From NCBI GenBank assembly GCA_032622095.1, contig CP136063.1:10397814-10461813 (forward strand): DNA of 64,000 nucleotides, in the 5' to 3' direction. This DNA comes from Siphonodentalium dalli. Lineage: Eukaryota > Mollusca > Scaphopoda > Gadilida > Siphonodentaliidae. This document shows positions 47,310 to 57,865 of this stretch, in pieces. The notes under the pieces are model-generated. The model made no database searches. It saw only the letters and a program-made list of their open reading frames with translations, and was not told where the DNA came from. The translations under genes were made by a program, and so were the position numbers. The stretch's first letter is position 1. Every line of letters begins with the position of its first letter.

Positions 47310-47935
47310 ATGTCTTCAGATGATGGAGGTAACTGCTCTATATGTGGGCAGGGCTTCAAGCCTATTAAGCATGGTTATAATAGGTTTCATATGGATCGGA
47401 CTATCAAAGAAAACTTGACCTGTCGGTTAGCTGTGGAGTCCGTTTTTAATACCACTATAGCACCAGATAAGTCAGCACGATCGGGAAAGTTTCTTTGCTA
47501 CGAATGTTTGGCACTTGTTCGTCGTTGTTATGGCTTTAAAAATGATATGAAATCATTAATTGGGAGATCAAATGCATCACATTACATAGGTTTTAAAATC
47601 AAAACATCATCAATTTCTACAAAGGGCGTGTTTCTACTATCACGTCAGAATGTAGATGATACCAATGTGTCTCTGCCTGCTTCAATCCCGGAACAAGGCC
47701 AGAAAGTAGATGGTGATACAGTGTCTAAACCTGCTTCAATCCCGGAAACAAATTTGTCACCACCCGTTAGTCCAAGGCCAAAGAAGCGGAAAGTTCAATC
47801 CAAGTGGGAGACAATTGCAAACCAAATGTTAAACAGACACTATTCTGCTGCGATCAAAGGTTTTTACAATGCTACGACTGGGTCCAAACGTAGCTTCATT
47901 AAAGTCATCTCTGCTACTGTAAGGAGAGAGATAAG
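47310..47935 (+). CDS. First coding exon of an uncharacterised CxxC...CxxC protein
   Basis: The ATG at 47310 opens a 209-codon frame that reaches a stop only after a strong splice donor, ATAAG|GTAAGT, at 47935/47936, so this is probably a first coding exon rather than a whole gene. The N-terminus has CSICGQGF (near residue 9) and LCYECLAL (near 62), two CxxC pairs about 50 residues apart with H-rich sequence between, reminiscent of the ZAD-type or similar treble-clef zinc-binding module. Near residue 154 is PRPKKRKVQSKW, a classical basic nuclear-localisation motif, followed by a helical segment (NQMLNRHYSAAIKGFYNATT... FIKVISATVRREI). A nuclear, DNA-associated role is inferred. Large multi-copy families with this layout exist in invertebrates and fish and some may be transposon-derived, so a host origin is not certain. 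No second exon was identified downstream. Confidence 0.6.
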
Positions 47936-48109
47936 GTAAGTTTCGAAAAGAGATGGTTTGTCTCTCAGGCCAAAAAAAACATATATCTGTGTTTAGGGTT
48001 TCCCTGCCACCCAAGAAAAAGGTGTCTACCCAAAACTTTTTACTTGACTGTAGAGACAGATCTTTTCTTTTTTTTTGCTCAATGGGAAGGGCATTGAATG
48101 GTATCTTAA

Positions 48110-48349
48110 CCCTTTGAGTGCCAGGTGCGATTTTTGTATCAACCCATATACCCTGTGCCAATGCATACTCTTATATTTGCGAGTCGACCATAGGTCGCCT
48201 CGCATATATAAGAGAATGCATTGGCCTAACAATTTTTTTTAATTTTTTTTTTACAATTTTTTACAATTTTAATATATTTTATTATATTCTTTAACAGACT
48301 TATTGTGTAGGTTTAGGGCCGATAATATCGGCCCCTGGCACTCAAAGGG
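48110..48349. mobile_element. piggyBac-like TTAA MITE containing a perfect hairpin
   Basis: TTAA at 48106-48109 and 48350-48353 flanks inverted ends CCCTTTGAGTGCCAGG / CCTGGCACTCAAAGGG. TTAA duplication and CCC-starting ends are hallmarks of the piggyBac superfamily. Inside at 48157-48225 is the 69-base GCCAATGCAT...ATGCATTGGC palindrome shared with 52.6 and 59.8 kb. No transposase. Confidence 0.88.
48157..48225. repeat. 69 bp hairpin unit
   Basis: GCCAATGCATACTCTTATAT...TTGCGAGTCGACC-ATA-GGTCGCCTCGCA...ATGCATTGGC; arms of about 33 bases around a 3-base loop. Confidence 0.9.
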
Positions 48350-48469
48350 TTAATCATTTTCAAACCTCTCCTATGAGGCTATAAAATGTTTTATTAGCCT
48401 AGTAGTGCTCTGACTAATTCAAGATAAAAAATATTCAGTTTTGAATCTTTCAATTACATGTACATGCTA

Positions 48470-48793
48470 TACTTAAATTAATTGACCACCAATAACGTGG
48501 TGTCACCCCATTAATATGGTGGTACTATACCGCGTATCCTCCAATACCGCGGTACTGATACCGCTTGTTAACGCGAACAAGTATGTGTGAGTAAATACCT
48601 CCCCTCAAAGAGTTCCATGAAAATCACTGCGGTATTCAACAAAATTAATGCGGTATCATTATCGCCCAATACCGTAACTCCACGCCATGACCGTCTCGAT
48701 ACCGCTACCATTTATTACCGGTATCACCGCGGTCATGACCGGGGTATTACCCCGTTTTTCTGGTCAATTACTTTGAGAATAGCGGTACATGCA
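48470..48793. mobile_element. GTAATTGACC-ended MITE rich in ACCGCGGT palindromes
   Basis: Inverted ends AATTGACCACCAATAACGTG and GGGGTATTACC...GGTCAATTAC bound an interior full of ATACCGCGGTA-type motifs. The left end matches 12345 and the right end matches 6020 and 11325. Its absence from 57468-57860 marks the insertion limits approximately. Confidence 0.7.
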
Positions 48794-48948
48794 GTTTGAA
48801 TTGTGAAGCTTTCTAGATTGAATTGTCAATGAATTCAGAACCATGTAACCCTAAACAGGTATTATTTTTGTTGGCCTTAGAGAAATCATCTCCAGTTTAT
48901 CTTTAAATAACTGACAGACCGTGGTACAGTAATAGTCAGACCGTGGTA

Positions 48949-49160
48949 CAGTAATGCCCTAAGTAATCGACTCCATAACCACAGGAGAATTATGGGTAAC
49001 TTTTCAGGATTTAGTCGGAAATATGGCTTGTTGCCATTTATCGGAAAACTCTCGCTGAGAGCTTTCCGATGAATAGCAACAAGCCATATTTCGGACTAAA
49101 TCATGTAAACTTCCCATAATTCTGCAGTGGTTAAGTGGTCACTTACTTTGGGCATTACTG
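48949..49160. mobile_element. Palindromic Tc1/mariner-like MITE, copy 1
   Basis: Starts CAGTAATGCCC and ends GGGCATTACTG, flanked by TA on both sides; arms of about 95 bases (AGGATTTAGTCGGAAATATG, GCTTGTTGCCATTTATCGGA) meet at a short centre. TA flanks and CAGT ends fit the Tc1/mariner superfamily. Confidence 0.85.
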
Positions 49161-50216
49161 TAATATCGAGACCGTAACTAATAATGGTCAGACCAATTTT
49201 TTTTATATAAGTCAGCACAAATGTTTTGCTGCTACATGTAATTTGCCATCAAACAGCCAACCAACCTTAATATCTACTTTCTGGGGTTTACATTTACACG
49301 CTTGACATGCATACTTTTAACCCTTTCAGTGCCAAGTCCGATATTTGTATCAACCCATATTTCCTTGATCATTTTTCAAATTTGTTGATTATAATAATGT
49401 GATACATTGATGGAAAGAGCTCTAATGTTATGGAATAATTAATATGAACTGAAGACCCCTGTCCGGTAAGGCTTCTATCAATTAATATTGATTTTATAGT
49501 GCTATAGGTATGCAAAAATGAGATATACTTATCAACTTTTTCAGCCCACTCTAAAAATAGATTGAACTTACCTAAATTAGAATTTATTCATAATGCAAAG
49601 GTCAGCAGAGTCCAATAATTATTGTTGGCAACGGTAGCTTTCGGGATCATATATAGGCCCTGCATGTGTCGGGGAAAATCCTGATCCACCACTGCTATAA
49701 ATAAGAGAGGACTGGTAATTATTTAAATAGAATGTCTACCATATGGGTTATCCCACGAATAATTATTTTAAGTGGCCTGGCGACTCGGTCCAAGATAACG
49801 GCTTATCTACATTCCGACTTAAATGGAACTAGAACTCAGTGCAGTCAACACGTAGGCAATGGTTGGGTTGTCAGTGGACACATATTACATCGTCTGTATG
49901 ATCCATTAAAATGCCAAACACACGATAATTACAGAGATTACATGCATGTGTGTGTATCCATCCTTAGGGTTTATCATCAAATCCTTCTATAAAGATAAAA
50001 ATTCATCCGATAATCCCATGAACAGTAACAAGTGGGCGCAAATTACATTTACGTATATGATCATATTATCGCTTATTTTATTGGGACACTTTATTTGTCT
50101 ATTTGTATAATGCACCTTTAAAGGCTGCACACTCATGATGCGTGCACTGTACCTTTCACTGACTATAAATAATGGCTGTAAATAAAACATGATAACACTA
50201 CCCATTTAGTTTTAAT
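49161..50216. other. Intergenic with repeat fragments
   Basis: Contains a left end of the TTAACCCTTT(C/G)AGTGCCA family at 49320-49440 and a short piece of the 520 bp MITE at 49443-49500. The remaining ORFs lack support. Confidence 0.45.
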
Positions 50217-51110
50217 GTTTACCCATACCATAGTATGGTAAACATAGTGTCGTTGTCCGGATTGACCACTCGTCGTTAATCCGTCTTCTGTAGACACTTT
50301 ACGCATGGTGCGATAACTGAAATATTTTCTATCTGAATGGAACCAAATTTTGTATATGAATTTCTCAGCACCAAATACAGATCAAGTTCTCAGCACCAAA
50401 TACAGATCAAGTTCTCAGCACCAAATACAGATCAAGTTCTCAGCACCAAATACAGATCAAGTTCTCAGCACCAAATACAGATCAAGTTCTCAGCACCAAA
50501 TACAGATCAAGTTCTCAGCACCAAATACAGATCAAGTTCTCAGCACCAAATACAGATCGAGTTCTCAGCACCAAATACAGATCAATTTCTCAGCACCAAA
50601 TACAGATCAAGTTCTCAGCACCAAATACAGATCAAGTTCTCAGCACCAAATACAGATCAAGTTCTCAGCACCAAATACAGATCGAGTTCTCAGCACCAAA
50701 TACAGATCAAGTTCTCAGCACCAAATACAGATCAAGTTCTCAGCACCAAATACAGATCAAGTTCTCAGCACCAAATTACACAGATCAAGTTCTCAGCACC
50801 AAATACAGATCAAGTTCTCAGCACCAAATACAGATCAAGTTCTCAGCACCAAATACAGATCAAGTTCTCAGCACCAAATACAGATCAAGTTCTCAGCACC
50901 AAATACAGATCGAGTTCGAATAAATTTGCATGGAGCTGTTTACCTTGAACTCTTTGATCCGAGTTTTTTTTAGGGAGTTATGGCCCTTTTTCAACTTAGA
51001 ATTCCATGCATGCTGCCATAACTAAAAAAAAATAAAATTCATGCATGCTGCCATAACTAAACAAAAATTCATCTGACAGTAACCAAATTTTGTATGCGAG
51101 TTTCTCAGTC
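50217..51110. repeat. Dispersed repeat with a 25 bp minisatellite expansion
   Basis: The frame is the dispersed repeat also seen at 52050-52320 (CCATAGTATGGTA, GTCCGGATTGACCACTCGTC, GGAACCAAATTTTGTATA). At 50360-50925 the segment TTCTCAGCACCAAATACAGA then TCAAG is repeated about 22 times. The unit length of 25 (not a multiple of three) lets two frames stay open for about 200 codons; neither is a gene. Confidence 0.92.
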
Positions 51111-51125
51111 CAAAATACATATCGA

Positions 51126-51559
51126 TACCCAGTCCGGAAATGCTTCTATCAATTAATATTAATTTTATTTCGAATATTTTCTGGTCTAAAAAGGCGTGTT
51201 TTGTTCAGCTAACGTACAATAGTGGTTACTGTTAACCGAGAACAGAAATTGTATTGTACAATTTTGTCACAAATAAACGTCAATTATACTCATTATCGAT
51301 TATATCTGTGGAACAAAACAACACAAGCAAATCTGGGACATTTGACTTTCGGTGTGTAGCCATAGGACCAGCCCAGTGTTCTATATCGCAATATGGTATC
51401 ATCCGAATGGTCTGTTCTAAAAATAGACACATAAACAGTCCCGATTTAATATTAGAAATAAAATCAATATTAATTGGTAGAAGGTGTCTTCAGTTCATAT
51501 CTATTATTTTATACCCACGCAACTATTTAAAATTTGTTATTTAAAGAGATAATCCATCT
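51126..51559. mobile_element. 520 bp TTAA MITE, truncated copy
   Basis: The right end ATCCATCT is followed by TTAA (51560-51563); the left part is missing and joins the dispersed repeat at GATACCCAGTCCGGAAATGC. Confidence 0.85.
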
Positions 51560-51836
51560 TTAAAAAATGTGATTGTGTTTAGTAGATATGTTGGAATTTT
51601 GTTGGTTGCATGGGAAGACAACTTTGGTTTTCAAACTTTTAAAAACTTGAGAGCTCTGTATCACTCTATGAGAACAAAATTGTTCATAACACTTTTAGAA
51701 CTGTAGGTCTAGTTTCTTTTATCTATATATTAAAGGAAAGCAATTACAAATGTGTATTGAAATATTAAAGGGGCACACCAAGTTTGATATATTTTTCTTG
51801 TACTCTGCATGGGATCAAACTTTTTATGTGTACCTA

Positions 51837-52050
51837 CAGTAATTGTCCAAAGTAATTGACCACTTAACCACAGCAGAATTATGGGTAATTTTTCAGGATT
51901 TAGTCGGAAATATGGCTTGTTGCCATTCATCAGAAAGGTCTTGGGGAGAGCTTTTTGATGAATGGCAACAAGCCATATTTCCGACTAAATCCTGAAAAAT
52001 TACCCATAATTCTGCTGTGGTTAAGTGGTCAATTACTTTGGGCATTACTG
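51837..52050. mobile_element. Palindromic Tc1/mariner-like MITE, copy 2
   Basis: TA-flanked, 214 bp, two nearly perfect ~100-base arms (from CAGTAATTGTCCAAAGTAAT to TTGCCATTCATC) around a ~15-base centre. The best-preserved copy in the window; a transcript would fold into one long hairpin. Confidence 0.92.
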
Positions 52051-52051
52051 T

Positions 52052-52320
52052 ATACCATAGTATGGTATACACATAGTGTCAATATCCGGATTGACCACTC
52101 GTCTGTCCGTCCGGCGATGTCTGTCCGTCCTTAGACACTTTAGGCATAATGCGATAAACATTTTCTATCTGATCGGAACCAAATTTTGTATATAGGTTTC
52201 TCAGCCCAAAATACAGTTCGAGTTCGAATATGGGTTCGACCCGATTTATTTTAAAGGAGTTATGAGCCCTTTTTTTTAAATTCGAAAATTTTTATTTTTA
52301 AATTTTTTAACTCGTTGTTT
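52052..52320. repeat. Dispersed repeat, unexpanded copy
   Basis: ACCATAGTATGGTATACACA...CCGGATTGACCACTCGTCTG...CGGAACCAAATTTTGTATAT...TCTCAGCCCAAAATACAGTT. This shows the ancestral single version of the segment expanded at 50360-50925. Confidence 0.85.
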
Positions 52321-52480
52321 CGTTTTCACTTTGATTATTTAACAAAGTCAAAATATACGAAAATGCGTCAATAAAACATAAATAATGTATGGAAGATGAA
52401 CAAGAATGCGTCTTTTTATATCATACTTCCCTTATTTTCATTTGATGATTGTTGTAAATGCAGATATTATTGCGATTTAA

Positions 52481-52810
52481 CCCTTTACCCAACAAACCGG
52501 CCAAAACCGGCCAAATAAAGCTTCAACAGCCTAAAATATCTTCGGTCAGTCACAATAGAACCATACAAATATGGATATCATTGGAACCGGCTCATTGACC
52601 ACATTGTGATGGTTATAGTTATGCCCTGTGCCAATGCATTCTCTTATATATGCGAGTCGACCATATAAGAGAATGCATTGGCCTAAAAACACTTTTTACC
52701 ATTTTTTCTTACATTCTTTAACAATTTAAAATTTTTAATGTGTTAAGCCAATGCATTCTCTTATATATGCGAGGCGACCTATGGCATATATAAGAGAATG
52801 CACTGGCACG
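52481..52810. mobile_element. TTAA/CCCTTTACCCAACA element with two hairpins, right end decayed
   Basis: TTAA (52477-52480) precedes CCCTTTACCCAACA. Bases 52497-52625 match the reverse complement of 60060-60180. Two hairpin units follow: a shortened one at 52630-52682 and a second at 52747-52806. Confidence 0.75.
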
Positions 52811-52968
52811 GTAAAATTAGTGAATAACACCATGGTGATCAATGGATAATGATACAATCACTGCATGACCCAGGAAGTATGACTGGATGATTATCCCAGG
52901 TCACCCGCTCTGCCCTCAGCTCAGTCAGTCGCTGTCTAGATCTCACACAGGAAAGACCAGTCTCACAG

Positions 52969-53020
52969 ATGAAGATTTTGGGCCGTCCCACAGCAGCAGC
53001 GGGAGCAGTTCAGAATCATG
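52969..53020 (+). CDS. Possible short first coding exon
   Basis: ATG at 52969 gives MKILGRPTAAAGAVQNH and then reaches a donor-like CATG|GTATGT at 53020/53021. The surrounding 120 bases (52890-53020) are more GC-rich and less repetitive than the neighbourhood. The protein start is not recognised and no second exon was found, so this is only a candidate. Confidence 0.25.
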
Positions 53021-53828
53021 GTATGTACTGTGTAATGACTGAGACCATACATAGCTTAATAGTAGGGGAGAGCGGGGCATGTTGGAACGTTTTTTATTCA
53101 ATCACACATACATGGAAAGGGCCCTTCCTTTTTTCAACTTTTATTATAAAGTACATCAAAGACTTTAAAGATGGATTATCTCTTTAAATAACAAATTTTA
53201 AAGATGGATTATCTCTTTAAATAACAAATTTTAAATAGTTGCGTGGGTATAAAATAATAGATATGAACTGAAGACCCCTGTCCGGAAAGGCTTTTATCAA
53301 TTAATATTGATTTTATTCGAATATTAAATCGGGACCGTTTATGTTACTATTTTTAGAACCGACCATTCGGATGATACCATATATTGCGATATAGAGCACT
53401 GGGCTGTTCCTGTGGCTACGCACCGAAAGTCAAATGTCCCAGATTGGTTGTTTGTATTGTTTTGTTCCATAGTTATAAGCGATAATGAGTATAATTAAAG
53501 TTTACTTGTGACAAAATTGTACAATACAATTTCTGTTCTCGGTTAACAGTAACCACTATTGTACGTTAGCTGAACAAAACACGCCTTTTTTGACCAGAAA
53601 ATATTCGAAATAAAATTAATATTAATTGATAGAAGCATTTCCGGACTGGGTATCAATATGTATTTTGGGTCTCTGTTAACAGTAACCACTATTGTTCGTT
53701 ATCTGAACAAATAAACCTTTTTTAGACCAGAAAATATTCGAAATAAATAAATATTAATCGATAGAAGCATTTCCGGACAGGAGTCTTCGATTCAAATCTA
53801 ATATTTTATACCCCGGTAACTATATAAA

Positions 53829-56800
53829 CTCTCAACTGAGTCAACTCTCACTAGACGTATCTGGAATTATAATCTTGAGCTGGAACTATGATGATAATAT
53901 ACCATTTGAACTTTCAGCTCATGCAGATAACCTGACTGCAAAAATTCAAAAGGTATGCAGTGACAATATCCCCAATAAGATAGTTCTTATCCGGAAAGGT
54001 AGTCCCCAATGGCTTACGTGTAATGTACGGAAACTGATGAGGCAACGAAATCGATTACATAAGATAGCTAAAAGGAAAAACACACCACATACATGGGCAA
54101 ACTTCAGATCTAAACGTAATGAAACTACATCGGCTATTAGAAAAAGCAAACGTGATTATGACACCAAGAATGAGAACACATTGAATAGCCCATCACATGA
54201 CCAGTCTTCCTGGTGGAAAACCCTCCAAAAAATAGTATTTGCTACCAGTGATAGATCAATACCCCCCTTGAACACCAACGGCGACTTCCTGATCTCACCA
54301 ACTGAAAAAGCAAATGCTTTCAATTCGTATTTTTGTAAAATTTCATCAGTTGATGACATCGGGAAACGCCTACCAGTCCTTGAACCGGATAACTCCATAT
54401 CCACATTAAGCGATATAAAAATCACAGCCCCTGACATTTACAAAGCGTTAAAAAGTCTTAAAATATGGGCCCGACGGAATAAGTCCGAGAGTTTTGAAAA
54501 GTTGTGCCTCCTCGCTCTGTGAACCTCTTGAATTCTATTTTAGAACATTCACCGAAAACAATTACTACCCACACCAGTGGAAGCGTTCACATGTTACACC
54601 TATATTTAAGAGTGGTGATCCCGGTCTTATATCAAATTACCGACCAATTTCTCTACTAAGCTGCGTCTCAAAGGTCTATGAAAAATGTATTTATAAATAT
54701 CTATGGGAATTTCTTGATGAAAACAAACTCCTATCATTTTATCAAGCTGGTTTCATGCGCAACGATTCAACAGTTTTTCAACTTACCGAAATATATGACA
54801 ATATATGTCGATCATTAGGCGACGGAAAAGAGGTCCGGTGTATATTCTGTGACATAAGTAAAGCATTCGATAAAGTCTGGCACCGTGGCCTCTTGAACAA
54901 ACTGACAACAATTGGTATAAGAGGAAACTTGTATAACTTGATGAAATCGTATCTAGAATGTAGACAACAACAGGTTATCATAGACGGCACACGTTCGGAA
55001 CTACAAGATGTAACAGCAGGTGTGCCGCAAGGCTCAGTATTAGGCCCACTTCTGTTTTTAATTTATATTAATGATATAACCGAAAATATACGGTGCAACA
55101 TTCGTCTATTTGCTGATGACACTTCTCTATTTCTTACTATCGAAGACCCCACCATGGCCGCAAAACTAATCAACGATGACCTCGAAACTCTCATGTGTTG
55201 GGCATCAGAATGGCTTGTAAAATTCAATCCCCTGAAAACGGAATCTCTCTTAATCTCCAGGAAAGAAACACCAGTATATCATCCACGTTTGACCATGGGA
55301 ACCGCGACAATTGTTGAGGTTGACAGCCATAAACATCTGGGACTTACTTTCGACAACATGGGCTCTTGGGGTATCCACATCAGATCTATGCTTGACAAAG
55401 CATGGAGTCGAGTAAATCTAGTACGTAAACACAGATACAAGCTAAGCAGAGTAACGCTTGAAAAAATACATTATACATTTATCCGACCAATACTGGAATA
55501 TGCCTCCCCTGTTTGGGATAACTGCCCTGATTATCTTAGTGATGACATTGAAAAAGTTCAGTATGAAATGGCCCGAATAGTAACAGGTGCAACCATCAGT
55601 ACGAGTAACGCGTGCCTTTTGTCAGAGACTGGCTGGGAACTCCTCTCTTCACGCCGTAGAAAACACAAGCTATGCCAATTTTTTAAAATGATACGAGGAA
55701 CTCTCCATCAATTTTAAGAAATTATGTACGACCAATTCAGGCAAATAATTCCAGATATAACTTAAGATTTGAACATATAAGACTACCCTCGAATATTAAT
55801 TATGACTATTATATGGATTCTTTCTTACCATCTGCAATTACCGAATGGAACAAACTGTCAGAAACTACAAAGAGCAGCAGTACAATCGAAGACTTCAAAA
55901 AGGAACTGAACCGTGACAATATACGTCCACCTGCCTATTTTTATCATAGTAAATGTCGTAAATCTCATATCCCCCATACCCGGTTAAGATTGAACTGCAG
56001 CCACCTAAGTGGTGACCTGACAGATAACCATGTAAAAATTTCCCCCTTCTGTCTATGTGGGGAATTTGAGACAACTTACCACTATCTCTTTGAATGTACA
56101 TTTTACCAAGAGCCCAGAAGAGAACTATATGACTCCCTACCAAATGTTGCCTTATCTGAGAATACACTAATGCGGGGGTCAAGAGAGCTTAGTCTTCGCG
56201 AAAACAAACAAATATTTAATGCAGTACAGACATATATTATGAGAACAAAAAGATTTCCATGATCTGTATGGTTAACAAATTGCTTTGGATTCCGGCCGCG
56301 TTATGCGGCAGCACGATGTTCTCCATTATATATGTAATACTAAATGTCTTCCGATAACGATTATTTTGTAAGTTACTTTACTTGTCACTATCCTGTATAT
56401 ACGTGAAATGATTCTACGTGAAGAATGCAGCGATATTCACAGAGAACCCCATTGAAATAGGAATTGGCCATTGCGATTGACCCCCTCCCATGGAGCCTGA
56501 CGCATGCATATTACTACGAGCATAACTTTCATCACGCAGCAACTAAATAATTGAAAACTCTGTCCCCTCTACTTTCTCACTCTCCCTCTCATTCTCTCTC
56601 TCTATTCTCTCTCTCTGCCTCCTGCTATCCCTAACACTATCTCCCCGCTGTGTCCATCCCAACTTAAACTTAGTTACTTCTCCTTTAAAAAATATTATTT
56701 CTATTATTTCCCGTCTGATCGATACCCCTCCCTCACTTATTGGGGAAGGGGCATGTCGCCAAAGAGGAGAAGACTTCATATAAGCCCTCGGGCTTGTTGT

Positions 56801-56904
56801 CTGATCCTCATTTCCATACATTTTCTCTTATATGTTGTATATTTATATCATTTGTGTATTATGTGTATTATGTTTGGATTTGGAAATAAAAATATGTTTA
56901 CACT
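53829..56904 (+). mobile_element. 5'-truncated LINE (non-LTR retrotransposon)
   Basis: Identical 11-base duplications AACTATATAAA flank the insert (53818-53828 and 56905-56915). The 3.08 kb body contains the end of the linker, the reverse transcriptase and the C-terminal domain but no endonuclease, as expected when target-primed reverse transcription stops early. AATAAA occurs at about 56885, close to the 3' end; there is no poly(A) tail. Confidence 0.93.
53875..56262 (+). pseudogene. LINE ORF2-type reverse transcriptase, frameshifted
   Basis: Three overlapping frames together form one decayed ORF2. Frame 1 (53875-54522) holds the basic linker after the missing endonuclease (WLTCNVRKLMRQRNRLHKIA). 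Near 54465 the frame shifts and the GPDGIS-type motif continues into 54494-55717, which carries the RT: NYRPISLLSCVSKVYEK, FCDISKAFDKVWHRGL, AGVPQGSVLGPLLFLIYIND, the catalytic FADD at 55109-55120, and KHLGL. A one-base deletion near 55715 moves the rest to 55813-56262, with HTRLRLNCSHL and CLCG...HYLFEC, a C-terminal Cys/His domain. The motifs fit the Jockey/CR1/Nimb side of LINEs; I cannot place it further. The RT active site is intact but the ORF is not. Confidence 0.9.
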
Positions 56905-57467
56905 AACTATATAAAACATGTTTACAAAGAGATAATCCACCTTTAAATATGGCATATCATTATGTGTGATCTATTTCGATTTTACATGGACAAAGTTGAA
57001 AATAAATTTGTACCAACATGCCCCGGGTTTGAAATCAGGGGCAAATTGCAACATAGACCGGGGTAAGTCAGAACACTGATCGTATAAGGAACACATGAAA
57101 TCAATGTATAACAGAGGTAAAACCACTAATATATTCCACGAACTAGATTACATTTCTATAGAATGAAACATAATAGCTGGGTACTCGAAACAGTGCGCGG
57201 AAGTACGCGGTACAAATAAAACAGTTATTATGCAGGGGGAGTTGATTTAAAACATGTCTATTAATGCAATATAGTAGTAGAAGATCTTCAGTTACGAATT
57301 TGCAATATCATTTTAACATTTTATTAGAGAGAGTGAGTGGTAGAATCTACCGCGCACTGTTTCGAGAAAAGCTTACTGCATGCGCGGTACCTTCCGCGCA
57401 TTGTTTCGAGAAAACTTACTGTGTGGTATTGGGTTAATAGCCACAAATGCTGATTTTAGACTTTGTT

Positions 57468-57860
57468 AGGCAAAAAAAACTGTGTTTAGGGTTTCCCTAC
57501 CTACATGTACCGGTATACCCTAGAAAAAGGTGCCTACCTAAAACTTTTTATTGGACTGTAGACACAGATTTTTTTTTGATCAGTGGGAAGGGCATCGAAA
57601 GGTATCTTACCCATTTTCAAACCTCTCCTATTAAAAAGATTTAGAAGCTTTATCAGTCTAGTGCTCTGACAAATTCAAGATTAACAATAATTATTATTGA
57701 ACCTTTCAATTAATCTGAATTGTGAAGCTTTGTAGATTGAATTGTCAGTGACCCAATGGAATTTAGAATAAAACACTTTGAAAAAAAATCCTACCTACCT
57801 ATACCCTAATTATTTTTGACCATGCAACCCTAAACACAGGTATTATTATTTTTTTTGCCT
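57468..57860. mobile_element. AGGC...GCCT repeat, uninterrupted 393 bp copy
   Basis: Ends AGGCAAAAAAAACTGTGTTT and AACCCTAAACACAGG...TTTTTTTTGCCT. It aligns with 47967-48877 once that copy's two insertions are removed. Confidence 0.85.
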
Positions 57861-57865
57861 TTTAT

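Larger units (their letters stand above)
47967..48877. mobile_element. AGGC...GCCT repeat copy with two later insertions
   Basis: The ends AGGCCAAAAAAAAC..TGTGTTTAGGGTT and AACCCTAAACAGGT..TTGGCCT are inverted. The uninterrupted relative at 57468-57860 (393 bp) shows that the bases from about 48106 to 48353 and about 48470 to 48793 are insertions here. Confidence 0.8.
53169..56942. mobile_element. TTAA MITE copy, rearranged and interrupted by a LINE
   Basis: TTAA flanks both ends (53165-53168 and 56943-56946). The first ~36 bases are duplicated, an internal part (TTAACAGTAACCACTATTGT region) is repeated around 53540-53700 with foreign ATATGTATTTTGGG between, and a LINE sits at 53829-56904 in the right arm. 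Confidence 0.9.
53073..57025. mobile_element. Outer element of a three-level nest
   Basis: CGGGGCATGTTGG(A)AC at 53073 and GTACCAACATGCCCCG ending 57025 are inverted ends of about 15 bases. Between them sits the MITE 53169-56942. Sub-terminal similarity is weak, so the call is tentative. Confidence 0.4.

Noticed and set aside
50337-50973. Two overlapping ORFs of over 200 codons
   Set aside because: They are translations of the 25 bp minisatellite in two frames.
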